Positions 36,305 through 46,264 of a stretch of 64,000 nucleotides of DNA are shown piece after piece. The translations under genes and the position numbers were made by a program. The stretch lies in contig JABWCD010000014.1 in NCBI GenBank assembly GCA_013359265.1, positions 57,653-121,652 of the forward strand, read 5' to 3'. The notes under the pieces are model-generated. The model was not told the DNA's origin. It did not search any database and worked only from the letters and a program-made list of their open reading frames with translations. Position 1 is the first letter of the stretch; each line of letters starts with the position of its first letter. Source of the stretch: Candidatus Hydrogenedentota bacterium. Its GTDB lineage: Bacteria; Hydrogenedentota; Hydrogenedentia; Hydrogenedentales; SLHB01.

Positions 36305-38032
36305 TCAACGTTTCGCGGCGAGGATGGCCTGGGCCAGGCGCTCGCGGAGCGCGGGTATCGCGAGCGGGTCCTGGTTCCACGTCCCCCACGTGGGCACCGC
36401 CTCGCGAACGATCGCGTCGGCTTCCTCACGCTTGCCGAGCGAGGCAAGCAGGGCGAAATACTCGTAGTCCTCCATGCCGTCGCGAAGCGCCTTCAGTCGA
36501 ATGGACGCGACCGGCCCCTCGATGCCCGCATCCGTGCCGGGATAGAGCAGCGCACCTTCGCCGTTCCAGCGCACGCGGAAGCCGGGGTCCTGCCACGGAT
36601 TCCGGTCCGGCGATCCCCAGTACACGGAAGACCAGTAAAGCAGCCCGGTGATGCCATAGCGCCAGTTCAGCCACGGCGCGATACGATACGACGCGAGCGG
36701 GAAATCGATTGCCCAGAACGGCGGCAGATCGTTCGCGACCTTTTCGTACTCGGGGTGATACGGCGGCGCCGTCTGCACAAGCGCGGTGTAGCTCCACACG
36801 GTGCCGCCCTGCTTTGTGAGGCGGTCGATGCTGGCGCCATCGACAAAACCGAATAGCGGGCACCAGATATCGATTGAGTCTTCGAGCGTTCCCCATGCGG
36901 GGTCTTGCGTATAGGTCTGTTCCACAACCAGGCGGCGGATACGCGGCTCCGCTTCGCGTACAAGGGCGCCCAGTTCCCGGACGCGCTCGTAGGCCTCCGC
37001 CGTGTTCGGCTCATCGAGCATGTAGAGGTAGGACCGGTCGGCCCAGCCATTGTCCGCGAGAAAGGCGTACCAGGAACGATAGAACGCGAGCGCCTTCGCG
37101 CGGTCGGACGTTTCGTTGAAGGGGGCGTGCGGAATCTCGATGTTGGTGACGTTGAACTTCGATACGAACGCAGTGATGTTGTCCTTTGCGGCAGTGTCGA
37201 AAGAAACCGATCCGTCCTCACCCGGCCGGGGACACAACCGTCGCGGCAAAGAGGGATTAATCCGATGATCGGCGAACATTTGGGAGTAGCGTTCCTCGAT
37301 ATCGAGGTACGCGTCGCTTCCTTGTTCGACTTTATGATACGAGGCGACGCGGTCTGCACCGCCGAAATGGTTCTCGTGTGTTGGACCAGACGGGAGCGCG
37401 AAATCCCAAACCGTCAGGGTAATTGGAAGCTCGGCCAGCGATTCCTTCGCGCGCACGCGCAGGGTCGCCGTGTATTCTCCGGGGGCGGCGTCTGCGGGCG
37501 CCTTCACGTCGAGCCAGAGCGGTTGATGCTGCCCCGGCCAAACCTCGAACGGCACCGCGCCAAACGGCGCGCCTTCAAGCTTCTCGCCGTCCCACTTCGG
37601 CGCCGCGTTCTTTTGGCCCGCATATGGATCGATGAGTGGGACAAGCGGATCGGGCGTTAGCCCCGGCGGTTCGGTCGCGCGTGGCGCCGAATACCGGACC
37701 GGCACGTAGGAAACGCGGTACAACGTCGATGCTTGCGGAGGCAGTTGGGCTCCAGCCGCGTTTGAGAAGGGGCCAATTTCCGCGTCTACCCCGGTGAGGC
37801 GGCCGCCTTTCGCCGTGACGACGACCTGCAGCGATTCGAACTCGCCGCGCGCCGCGTGAAGTGTCGCGGATGTCTGCGACGGGATCGTGCCGTCCATCCG
37901 TACGCGCACCGTTGCGGGTACCGGCGTCAGTTCCATTGTCGAATCTTGCGCGAACACGAAGCCAGTTACGAAGGTGTTCGCGACACACCATGCGAGCGCG
38001 AATCGCAATACGATTACGTGATTCATGAGCAT
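36305..38032 (-). CDS. Secreted DUF4091-domain protein (glycoside-hydrolase-like)
   Basis: 575 residues with a signal peptide ending near VFAQ (residue 29). An N-terminal beta-sandwich (about 35-215) precedes a TIM-barrel-like part, and the C-terminal segment GIEGPVASIRLKALRDGMEDYEYFALL is the typical DUF4091 signature. DUF4091 proteins are common in Planctomycetota and related lineages and are thought to be carbohydrate-active; the reaction is not known. YLYMLDEPN contains a candidate acidic residue. It is divergent from the kinase gene. Confidence 0.88.
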   Translation of the reverse strand: MLMNHVIVLRFALAWCVANTFVTGFVFAQDSTMELTPVPATVRVRMDGTIPSQTSATLHAARGEFESLQVVVTAKGGRLTGVDAEIGPFSNAAGAQLPPQASTLYRVSYVPVRYSAPRATEPPGLTPDPLVPLIDPYAGQKNAAPKWDGEKLEGAPFGAVPFEVWPGQHQPLWLDVKAPADAAPGEYTATLRVRAKESLAELPITLTVWDFALPSGPTHENHFGGADRVASYHKVEQGSDAYLDIEERYSQMFADHRINPSLPRRLCPRPGEDGSVSFDTAAKDNITAFVSKFNVTNIEIPHAPFNETSDRAKALAFYRSWYAFLADNGWADRSYLYMLDEPNTAEAYERVRELGALVREAEPRIRRLVVEQTYTQDPAWGTLEDSIDIWCPLFGFVDGASIDRLTKQGGTVWSYTALVQTAPPYHPEYEKVANDLPPFWAIDFPLASYRIAPWLNWRYGITGLLYWSSVYWGSPDRNPWQDPGFRVRWNGEGALLYPGTDAGIEGPVASIRLKALRDGMEDYEYFALLASLGKREEADAIVREAVPTWGTWNQDPLAIPALRERLAQAILAAKR

Positions 38033-38162
38033 TTCCCCCGATGGCGACCAGACGATTCTAGCAGAACGCTTACCGCGAACCCGCTGGAACGAATCGGCCC
38101 CAAACCGTTAGTGTTGTCTGGGTTAAGGCGCACGGCCCATCGGCAAGGGAAACGTCCGCGAG

Positions 38163-41100
38163 ATGGAACAAGACCGGAATTTGCTCTTCGGCGTGTTGGC
38201 TGTTCAGCTCGGCAAGGTCACGTCCAGCCGGTTGATGCAGGCGGCCGCGGCGTGGGCAATCGATCCTGCGACGCCGCTTGACGCGCGGCTCGTCGAACAA
38301 GGCGCACTCACGCAGCAGGATCACGACTTGATCGATCGCCTTGTTGGCGAGGCCATTCGCGCGCATTCCGGAGACGCGAAGGCCACGCTGAACACGTTCG
38401 GCGGCGCGGAGCAGGTCGTGAAAACGTTTGGCGGGGCTGTCGCGATCACGGACGAGGGCGTGCGCCCGGTCGCGCCATCGCCGGACGCAACGGTTGCGAT
38501 CGCGCCACCGCCGGAAACCGGTGTGCTCGAAACGCCGAACCGGTACAAGGCCATCAGCGAGCAGGGCCGCGGGGGATACGGCCGCGTGCTGCTGGTCCAC
38601 GATCAATTCATGGCGCGCGACGTAGCGTTGAAGGAACTGATCCCGCCGTCGAACGAACCGATCGGGTCGAATGTGCCGACGCCGAGCCGCGAATCGATCG
38701 AAGCGGTTTCGCGTTTCCTTCAGGAGGCGCGTATCACCGGACAGCTCGAGCACCCTTCGATCGTGCCGGTATACGAGCTTGGCCATCGCGAGGACGGTGC
38801 GCTGTACTACACGATGAAGCTTGTGCGCGGGCAAACGCTGAGCAAGGAACTTTCCAACCGCAAGACGCTGCGCGAACGGCTCGAGTTGCTGCCGCGCTAC
38901 CTCGATCTGTGCCACGCGATCGCCTACGCGCATGATCGCGGCGTCATCCACCGCGACATCAAACCCGACAACGTAATGATTGGCAGCTTCGGTGAAACGG
39001 TCGTCATCGATTGGGGGTTGGCGAAGCTGAAGGGCCGTGCGGACGTATACGCGGCCGAATTGAAGGCGACGGCGCAGGCGCTGAAGGAAGGCCCGGCGGG
39101 GCCGGGCGCGCAAACCCTGTACGGCACCATCCTCGGCACACCGCACTACATGGCGCCGGAACAGGCGCGCGGCGATATCGACAGCGTGGACGAGCGGTCG
39201 GACGTTTACGCGCTCGGCGCCGTGTTGTACATGTTGCTGACTGGCACGCGGCCTTACGACAAGGCGCCGCTTCAGAATGTGATTCTTCACATCAACCTCC
39301 CGCCACTTGCGTCGGCCGCGGAACTGGCGCCGGGTGCGCCGCCCGAACTCGTGACCATCTGCAATAAGGCGCTCGAAACGAAACAGGCCGATCGCTATCA
39401 GAACGCGGCGGAGATCGCGGGCGAAATTCAGCGGTTCATGTCGGGCGCGCTGGTGGAATCGCACGAGTACACGGTGCGCGACCAGGTGCGGCGGTTCGTG
39501 CGGAAGTACAAGGCGCAAGTGGTGACTGCGAGCGTCGCGCTCGCCGCGCTGCTCACGGTAGCAATCGTGTCGTACGTGCAGATACTGCAAGCCAACGCGA
39601 ACGAACGAAACCAGCGGCTCGCGGCCGAGGAGGCGAAACAACTCGCTGTCGAAAAAGGCGAGCAGGAAGCGGAAGCGCGGGGGCTCGCGGAGCGTGAGTT
39701 GTACGTAAGCAACGTGCGCCTCGCCTACCAGAGCGTTCAAGACAATCAATTCGACGCGGCGCGCGCATTGCTGGCCGCATGTCCACCCACGCACCGGAAT
39801 TGGGAGTGGGGATATCTCGCGCAAGCATGTAATCAAGACCTTGCGACGCTTCAAGGACACGCTGCGCCGGTGCTCGATGTCGCCGTCAGCCGGGACGGCG
39901 CCATCGCCGCATCCGGAGATTCCACGGGAACGGTAATTGTGTGGGACGTGGTGTCGGGCAACGAGCGGCGTCGCGCAAAAGCGATGGATGGCCCCGTGAT
40001 TTCGCTGAGCTTCAGTCCGGACGGGCAATCGTTGGCCGTAGCGGGGAAGGCGAAGGAGGTGTCCATTTGCAGCGTCGAGACGCTTGAGCAGCGGTTTTCC
40101 CTGGCAGGCCACGGCGCGGCGGTTAACGCGGTGGCATACAGCGCGGACGGCCGGGCGCTGGCGACTGCGTCCAGCGACGATACCGTGCGGATTTGGAACC
40201 TCGACACACACGAATCGACAGCCGTGCTTTCCGAGCATTTGAACGATGTCGTTGCCGTAGCGTGGGCGCCGGGCAAGCCGTACCTGGTGAGCGGATCGCT
40301 CGACAATTCACTTGCCGTGTGGGATACGGCCGCGTGGAGCGTGGTCCGCCGCATGGACGGGCACACGAATGACGTCAATTGTCTGGCGATTTCGCCCGAC
40401 GGCGAACGCGTCGCGAGCGGTGGCGCGGACGGCAACGTGATAGTCTGGAGCATCGCGGATGGAACGCGAATTCAAACCAGACAATTCGGCGCGGACATTC
40501 GAGACCTCAGCTTTGCGCCGGACGGGAAGCGGATTGCTGTCGCGCCCGACGGCGCGGTCGCGCAGATGGTTCCCGCGGCCGGCGATGCAGGAGTGTCGTA
40601 TTCGCTTTGCGGGCATTCGGCAACGGTGACCGGCGTGGCGTTTCTTCCATCGGGCGACCAAGTGTTGACCGCGAGCGAGGATTCAACCGCTAAACTCTGG
40701 CACGCGCCCACTGAGCTTGCGGGGCCGGCGCGGCTCCCTGCAGGTGCGACAACTCAAGAATTATTCCTTGCCGATCGGGATTCTCGCCGGTACGTCATCG
40801 CGTCCACGCTGGGAAAGTGCGGCGTGTACGATTCGCAAAAAGGAGAAGTCACGGCGGTCATAGAAGATCTGGGTACGACTGGACTGGGCGGCCGATTGTG
40901 GGGATTCTCGCCACTGGGCAGGTATTTGCTCTATACCGGCGAAGACAATCGCCCCAAGGTCTGCAATCTAGTCGACGGCTCGACCGTCGAATTGAAGTTG
41001 AAAGGCGCGCCGTTCAATCCCGGGTTCGCACAAAAGTCCGATCGCGTCGCGATCGCCTCGACCTCGGGCGAGATCGAAACCTACGACGCGAATACCGGCG

Positions 41101-42209
41101 ATATGGTGAGCGCGTTTTCGGCCGGCCAACCCAGCACGCACAATCTGCCCTTCTTCAGCGCGGACGATTCCAAAGTGTTCACGATTGCGATGGACAAGAC
41201 GGAAAGCGAGATCGCGATGTTCGATGCGAGTACGGGTCAGCCGCTATGGAAGGCGATGTATCCCGGGGGAAGCACGGATGCGGCATTCGCTCCTCACGTC
41301 GAACGTATCTTTGTCTCCGGCAGCGCGGGACTGCGAGTGTACGACATTCCGAACGGCGAGGAACTGACGGCGCAATACGAATTCCCGAGACTTGCGCTCG
41401 GTGCAATCGCGTTTTCGTCCGCGGGCGAGCGCATCGTCGCGGAACTCGACGATCTTAGACTTATCGTGCTCGACGGCGTTACCGGACGCGAGATACTCCG
41501 CCTCGATCGCGACACGCCAAATGCCCCGGCGCAACGCCTGAGTCACGCGGGGTTGAGCTTTAGCAGCGATGGACGGCAACTACACATCGTGTCGACCGAT
41601 CGACAAGGTCTCGCGACGTGGACGGAATTCTCCGCGTTCGAATGGAGCGACAGCCGGCTTTCCGGCGACGCCGCGAAGCCAATCGTGGAACGCATTGAGC
41701 AGTACAAGAGACTGAACCGTGCGGACCGGCTTTCTGCAGCGGTGCGGCGGGACAACGCGTTGAAGTGGGTGAGCGCCGAGGCCGCGGAGATCGCGGCGCA
41801 CGCCGCGTCGGTGTCGGTCAAGGGCGAAGCAGACCCGTTCGCAAACGCGACCGTGAAAGAGTGGGACATCTCGCCGGGGCAGTGGACCATGCTGCTCCAA
41901 ATGGGCCGAAACCGCCTCAAGCAATTGCGCGACGTTCACGGGTATCGCGGGATGAAGGCGGCCAGCGATCTCGTTCTGGACAAAACGCTGGCGGATTTCC
42001 TCTCCGTGCTGGGCTTCGAGAACAACGACATTATCGTGCGCATAAACGGCAGTTCGACCCCGGGGTACGACATGTTCATCGAGGCGTTAGAAACGGCCCA
42101 GCGGGAGAACCTGGACAAGATCACCTGCCACTTCTATCGATCGGGTCAACCGATGATTCACGTGTACTACCGCACGGAACCCGCCGCAAAGGCCCCCTCT
42201 GTACCGTAG
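38163..42209 (+). CDS. Ser/Thr protein kinase with WD40 propeller and C-terminal PDZ-like domain
   Basis: A 1348-residue single polypeptide. The N-terminal 100 residues are not recognised. The kinase domain (about 125-430) has GRGGYGRV (136-143), Lys157 in VALKEL, HRDIKPDN (about 263-270) and DWGLAKL where most kinases have DFG. One transmembrane helix (about 452-473) follows, then a short coiled-coil stretch, WD40 repeats (about 560-850, for example GHAAPVLDVAVSRDG, GHGAAVNAVAYSADG), a less regular propeller-like part, and a C-terminal PDZ-like domain (about 1265-1345, LGFENNDIIVRINGSS). The kinase should face the cytoplasm and the WD40/PDZ part the periplasm. Confidence 0.9.
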   Translation: MEQDRNLLFGVLAVQLGKVTSSRLMQAAAAWAIDPATPLDARLVEQGALTQQDHDLIDRLVGEAIRAHSGDAKATLNTFGGAEQVVKTFGGAVAITDEGVRPVAPSPDATVAIAPPPETGVLETPNRYKAISEQGRGGYGRVLLVHDQFMARDVALKELIPPSNEPIGSNVPTPSRESIEAVSRFLQEARITGQLEHPSIVPVYELGHREDGALYYTMKLVRGQTLSKELSNRKTLRERLELLPRYLDLCHAIAYAHDRGVIHRDIKPDNVMIGSFGETVVIDWGLAKLKGRADVYAAELKATAQALKEGPAGPGAQTLYGTILGTPHYMAPEQARGDIDSVDERSDVYALGAVLYMLLTGTRPYDKAPLQNVILHINLPPLASAAELAPGAPPELVTICNKALETKQADRYQNAAEIAGEIQRFMSGALVESHEYTVRDQVRRFVRKYKAQVVTASVALAALLTVAIVSYVQILQANANERNQRLAAEEAKQLAVEKGEQEAEARGLAERELYVSNVRLAYQSVQDNQFDAARALLAACPPTHRNWEWGYLAQACNQDLATLQGHAAPVLDVAVSRDGAIAASGDSTGTVIVWDVVSGNERRRAKAMDGPVISLSFSPDGQSLAVAGKAKEVSICSVETLEQRFSLAGHGAAVNAVAYSADGRALATASSDDTVRIWNLDTHESTAVLSEHLNDVVAVAWAPGKPYLVSGSLDNSLAVWDTAAWSVVRRMDGHTNDVNCLAISPDGERVASGGADGNVIVWSIADGTRIQTRQFGADIRDLSFAPDGKRIAVAPDGAVAQMVPAAGDAGVSYSLCGHSATVTGVAFLPSGDQVLTASEDSTAKLWHAPTELAGPARLPAGATTQELFLADRDSRRYVIASTLGKCGVYDSQKGEVTAVIEDLGTTGLGGRLWGFSPLGRYLLYTGEDNRPKVCNLVDGSTVELKLKGAPFNPGFAQKSDRVAIASTSGEIETYDANTGDMVSAFSAGQPSTHNLPFFSADDSKVFTIAMDKTESEIAMFDASTGQPLWKAMYPGGSTDAAFAPHVERIFVSGSAGLRVYDIPNGEELTAQYEFPRLALGAIAFSSAGERIVAELDDLRLIVLDGVTGREILRLDRDTPNAPAQRLSHAGLSFSSDGRQLHIVSTDRQGLATWTEFSAFEWSDSRLSGDAAKPIVERIEQYKRLNRADRLSAAVRRDNALKWVSAEAAEIAAHAASVSVKGEADPFANATVKEWDISPGQWTMLLQMGRNRLKQLRDVHGYRGMKAASDLVLDKTLADFLSVLGFENNDIIVRINGSSTPGYDMFIEALETAQRENLDKITCHFYRSGQPMIHVYYRTEPAAKAPSVP

Positions 42210-42283
42210 CGCGTTACGCCATACCAAGTCTTGGTGTAGAATTGCCGTGGGACCATCATGAAGGCAAAGGGGAGTTTGCGTCC

Positions 42284-43954
42284 ATGGACAACAATGGTAT
42301 TGGTTCCAGCGAGGAAAGCCCACAATCGAATACATCATGGAGCCGGCGCGCGTTTCTCGCGGGGATTGGCGGGGCCGCTGCCGCATCGGCCCAATCCTCT
42401 GCTTTAGAGACGTCGAGCGACGCAGACGACGTCGCGCCAGAGAAGGGTGACCCGCTGGAGCCCGAAGGCCGCAGCAAACGCGCGTGCCGGTTGCGCACCA
42501 AAGCCGCCACGTACCAGCGCGACCTCCCGATCCCGACTCACCTTGCGAACGGAGCGGAAGAGGACTATCCGTACATCGCGAATTTCTGCAAAGGGTTGCC
42601 GCACAAGGCGAATGGAGAAGTGAAAGACGCGGCGTATCTGGCGTTGCTCGCGGCGTTGTCCGGCGACGACCTCGCCTTGTTCGAGGCGATTTCTTTGGGC
42701 GGAGATCGGCCGCTGCGTAATCCGCAGGCCGGCATGGCGTTCGATATGGAAGGGCCGGACGCCCACCACGTCACGATGCCGCCCGCGCCGCGCATCGATT
42801 CGGCCGAAAACTCCGCGGAAATGTGCGAGCTGTATTGGATGGCGCTCGCGCGCGACGTGCATTTCTCGGACTACGATTCCGATTCGACCATCGCAGATGC
42901 GTGCGCCGACATGTCGGCACTCTCGGATTTCCGGGGGCCCACGGAGTCCGGCGTCATAAACCCCGCGAACATTTTCCGTGGGAGCACGCCTGGCGACCTC
43001 GCGGGACCGTACCTGTCGCAGTTTCTGTTGAAGAAAGTCCCGTATGGGACGCTGTCGATCGCCCAGCGCCAGCAGACCGTCATGCCTGGCATCGATTACA
43101 TGACGGATTTCAGTTCGTGGCTGGCGATCCAGAACGGCGTGAACCCGGCGACTGGCAACGCGACCGATTCCACGCGGCGGTTTATTCGCAACGGGCGCGA
43201 TCTTGCCGCGTACGTTCAGATCGACGCGCTGTACGAGGCCTATCTGAACGCCTGCCTCATCTTGCTGGGGATGGGCGCGCCGTTCGACGCAGGAAATCCT
43301 TACGCCGCTTCGACCACGACGGATTCGTTCGGCACGTTTGGCGGTCCACACATTCTCAGCCTCGTGACCGAAGTGGCGACGCGCGCGCTGAAGGCCGTGT
43401 GGTTCCAGAAGTGGTACGTACACCGGCGCCTGCGGCCGGAAGAGTTCGGCGGGCGCGTCCACCAACATTTGGTGGGTGCGAAAAACTACCCGATCGATTC
43501 CGAGATTCTGGATTCACTGGCCGTGCAGGCCACGTTCGATCTCTATGGCACGTACCTATTGCCGCAGGGATACCCCGAGGGATCGCCGCTCCATCCGGCC
43601 TACGGCGCCGGCCACGCGACCGTTGCAGGCGCCTGTGTGACCATCCTGAAGGCTTGGTTTGACGAATCGTTCGTGTTGCCGGACCCGGTCGTCGCAAACG
43701 CAGACGGCTCGGATTTGGAACCGTACACCGGGCCGGACGTTTTGACAGTTGGCGGAGAGCTCAATAAAGTTGCCGCCAATATAGCGTCGGGGCGCAATTT
43801 TGCGGGTATCCATTGGCGCTCGGACTATTGGGAGGCGGTCAAACTCGGGGAGGCCGTCGCGCTTGGGATTCTGCGAGACCAGCGCAAATGCTACTTCGAG
43901 GACTTCAGCGGATTTACGCTAACGAAGTTCGACGGCACGACCGTAACGGTGTAA
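42284..43954 (+). CDS. Tat-exported vanadium-dependent haloperoxidase-like protein
   Basis: ATG at 42284 after AAAGGGGAG gives 556 residues; upstream sequence in frame is antisense or shadow. SWSRRAFLAGIGGAAAAS is a twin-arginine signal. The vanadate/phosphate-binding motifs of the PAP2/haloperoxidase superfamily are present: WYVHRRLRPEEFGGR (K/R...RP), YGAGHATVAG (the S/AGH motif) and SGRNFAGIHWRSDYWE (SRxxxGxHxxxD). Members oxidise halides with peroxide or act as acid phosphatases. Ala precedes GH where most have Ser. Function not proven; a phosphatase role is possible. Confidence 0.88.
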   Translation: MDNNGIGSSEESPQSNTSWSRRAFLAGIGGAAAASAQSSALETSSDADDVAPEKGDPLEPEGRSKRACRLRTKAATYQRDLPIPTHLANGAEEDYPYIANFCKGLPHKANGEVKDAAYLALLAALSGDDLALFEAISLGGDRPLRNPQAGMAFDMEGPDAHHVTMPPAPRIDSAENSAEMCELYWMALARDVHFSDYDSDSTIADACADMSALSDFRGPTESGVINPANIFRGSTPGDLAGPYLSQFLLKKVPYGTLSIAQRQQTVMPGIDYMTDFSSWLAIQNGVNPATGNATDSTRRFIRNGRDLAAYVQIDALYEAYLNACLILLGMGAPFDAGNPYAASTTTDSFGTFGGPHILSLVTEVATRALKAVWFQKWYVHRRLRPEEFGGRVHQHLVGAKNYPIDSEILDSLAVQATFDLYGTYLLPQGYPEGSPLHPAYGAGHATVAGACVTILKAWFDESFVLPDPVVANADGSDLEPYTGPDVLTVGGELNKVAANIASGRNFAGIHWRSDYWEAVKLGEAVALGILRDQRKCYFEDFSGFTLTKFDGTTVTV

Positions 43955-43970
43955 CGTCGCGCGCGTACGT

Positions 43971-44096
43971 TCAAAAAGCGGGCAGGGCCGGATTGGCCGC
44001 GGGTACGACGGCAACCCCTTCGACCTCGATGAGCCGGCGGGGCAGCACTTGGGTACCGTTCGACACGCGACCCTCCCATATCGCGCACTGTTTCAT
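43971..44096 (-). CDS. Small translationally coupled ORF (41 residues)
   Basis: ATG at 44096 overlaps the stop of the pre-peptidase-domain gene by four bases (ATGA), and the frame runs 41 codons to TGA at 43971. It reads MKQCAIWEGRVSN at the start and ends NPALPAF. I do not recognise the product. It lies in the short gap before the convergent haloperoxidase gene. It may be a real small protein or the remnant of a longer one. Confidence 0.4.
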   Translation of the reverse strand: MKQCAIWEGRVSNGTQVLPRRLIEVEGVAVVPAANPALPAF

Positions 44097-46264
44097 CGTG
44101 CCGCGACCTCAAAAGGTATTGCCGGCAACACGCCAACCGGTACCTGGCGCTTCGCCGCTGAAGGTTTTTCCGTTCGCTGCGGGCCGTCCACTTCTCGATA
44201 GGCTTCGACAATCAAGTTGTCGGACAATCCCGGAGCGGCTGCATCAGGTGAAGCGGCAACTTCGAGCACCATTCCATCGGGAACAACGACCACGTCGGTG
44301 AGGGCTATGCCCTTGGGGGGATCGCTGAGTCGCAGCTCTATCTCCGACAGGATCGGGCCGATGGGCGCCTTCACGTATATTTGCGCCGCGCCACCCAACG
44401 GGATTCGGACCGGCTCGTCCGATGCAAGCGCGATCCGGCCAGTCGGCTTTTTGGGCCCGAGGATCGATACGAGCAAGTTTTCGGCGGTCACCAGATGCCG
44501 GTAGCTGAACGCCTGCATCATGTCCTCCGCGGGCGTTGCACGGCGGCACACCTCCCTTCGCGCGATTTCCGCGCGGCCCTCCACCTCTATCGAAATTGGC
44601 TCTTCCGACGATGCGCGGGCCGCGGTAAGTGTCATGCGGACATGGTCTGCGCCCGCGGGAATCGTCGCACCGTCCAGCGTAAGGCCAGCGGGATCGCCTT
44701 TAATCGCAAGACGGATTTCTCCGGTAAACCCGTCTTTACGGAGCGCGTATGCGTGGACGACCGCACTGCGGCCGGCCTGAACGTTTATGCTGGAAGGAGC
44801 GATCCGCAATGCAAAATCAGGTTGGGGCGGGCTAATCCGGAGCGTATACCGAAAGTCGGGTCCGGCGTTGTGTTGTGCGTCCGATATTTCGACGCAATAG
44901 GCGCCGTCCGCCGGTAGCTGCGCCGTCACGTACGAGTCCGCGTGATGCGTAATGAGCCCCCTCTCGGCATCGGGATGGTCATCATTCCACGCGAGGACAT
45001 TGCCCGTGCTATCGGTAAGGCGCAACAACGAATCCAGTGGAGAATCGAGTCGCCGCGCATACACTTCCGCGACAATCGCCATGCCGCTTTTGCCCTCAAA
45101 ACGGTACACGTCCGCGTCGGCTTCCCGATCGATCGTTCCCTCAATCATGCATGGTGGCGCAATCGCCTGCGCTGACTGCCCGGTGTTATTGGGTTCAATT
45201 TCGTTTGTTTCCGGCGACGAACTGGTGGGCCGGGTGGAGTTATGACTTCCGGACTCCGTGTTGTCCAGCGCGATGCGGTACACAAAGTCCTCGCGGCCGC
45301 GGAACAGTGCGTCGCGGGTTTCCAAAACGTACGTCCCATCCTTGGGAATCGTGCATGCGAGGACCGGATCGGGACTGAAGAATTGATCGTCGGCTGACGC
45401 GACTCTGCGGCCATTGCCGTCGTACAGCGTGAGCACAGCCTGGAACCAGCCAGGGACCGCATCGGCGAGGTACGGCACGAGTTCGCGCGCCCGCGCGCGA
45501 GCCACGATACTTTGGCCCGCGCTCGCTTGGAACATGAAACGGTCAAGATCTCCGGGCATGATCTGCCCATTCACGACGGTGGGCGATCCTATTTCCGTCG
45601 CGCTATGGTCGGCGGCGAAGGGGCGAGGATCGTTTGGTTCTACTTCGGACGTTTCAGGCAACGTGCCGACATGAAACGGTATTGGATTCGTCAGGCCCGC
45701 CGCGGTTTTCAGGCGCAGCTCGCGTACGCCGGGGACCGCTGCGGGATCGATGGTAACGTCAACGAGGACGATTTCCGCGATCTGCGCGTTTAGTTGGTTC
45801 TTCTTGTCGAAAAACCTTCTCGCGACGCGTTCCAATTCGTCCATGGTCATTGTCTCGATGTTCTGAATCCACGGATGGTTGGGCAGTGGTACAAGGTCCT
45901 TGTCGACATTCGGCGGCTCGGCCGCTACTCGTTGCGAGTCGGACGTTCCGGCGGCGGGCTTCGCCCTGCCTGCGAGTTCGTCGCGCCTGTCCTTCAGCTT
46001 TCTACCCAACGTCTGAAGTTGTTGGTTGTTCAGCGGCTTGGCGTAATACGTGACTGTCCCACGCACTCCTTCCCCCGAAAGGTACACGGTTGCCGCTCCC
46101 GCCAAAGCCTGTCCTCCGGCAGTGACCTGAACGACGGACCCCTGTTGACCCCCCGCCGGATATACGTAGCCGACGCGCGGGTTTCGCGCAAGCGGCGATT
46201 GGCCCGATGCGACGAACACAAGCGACGCAACCAGAAGCAATGCGCATTTCTTCATGGAGTTCAC
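44093..46264 (-). CDS. Secreted protein with pre-peptidase C-terminal (PPC) domains
   Basis: 723 residues with a signal peptide; it starts at GTG 46264 (GTGA overlap with the DUF1501 stop) or at ATG 46255. Two PPC-like beta-sandwich domains are seen (about 220-330 and 350-460; VEPNDPRPFAADHSATEIGSP and IEPNNTGQSAQAIAPPCMIEG begin each, with PGDLDRFMFQASAGQSIV and EADADVYRFEGKSGMAIV). The protein occurs with DUF1501 and DUF1549/1553 genes in Planctomycetota-type operons and is likely to be periplasmic or surface-located. Reaction unknown. Confidence 0.88.
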   Translation of the reverse strand: MNSMKKCALLLVASLVFVASGQSPLARNPRVGYVYPAGGQQGSVVQVTAGGQALAGAATVYLSGEGVRGTVTYYAKPLNNQQLQTLGRKLKDRRDELAGRAKPAAGTSDSQRVAAEPPNVDKDLVPLPNHPWIQNIETMTMDELERVARRFFDKKNQLNAQIAEIVLVDVTIDPAAVPGVRELRLKTAAGLTNPIPFHVGTLPETSEVEPNDPRPFAADHSATEIGSPTVVNGQIMPGDLDRFMFQASAGQSIVARARARELVPYLADAVPGWFQAVLTLYDGNGRRVASADDQFFSPDPVLACTIPKDGTYVLETRDALFRGREDFVYRIALDNTESGSHNSTRPTSSSPETNEIEPNNTGQSAQAIAPPCMIEGTIDREADADVYRFEGKSGMAIVAEVYARRLDSPLDSLLRLTDSTGNVLAWNDDHPDAERGLITHHADSYVTAQLPADGAYCVEISDAQHNAGPDFRYTLRISPPQPDFALRIAPSSINVQAGRSAVVHAYALRKDGFTGEIRLAIKGDPAGLTLDGATIPAGADHVRMTLTAARASSEEPISIEVEGRAEIARREVCRRATPAEDMMQAFSYRHLVTAENLLVSILGPKKPTGRIALASDEPVRIPLGGAAQIYVKAPIGPILSEIELRLSDPPKGIALTDVVVVPDGMVLEVAASPDAAAPGLSDNLIVEAYREVDGPQRTEKPSAAKRQVPVGVLPAIPFEVAAR

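Noticed and set aside
38070..40238. 722-codon minus-strand frame opposite the kinase
   Set aside because: Arg/His/Val-rich antisense of a GC-rich gene; no recognisable domain, while the plus strand has clear kinase and WD40 motifs.
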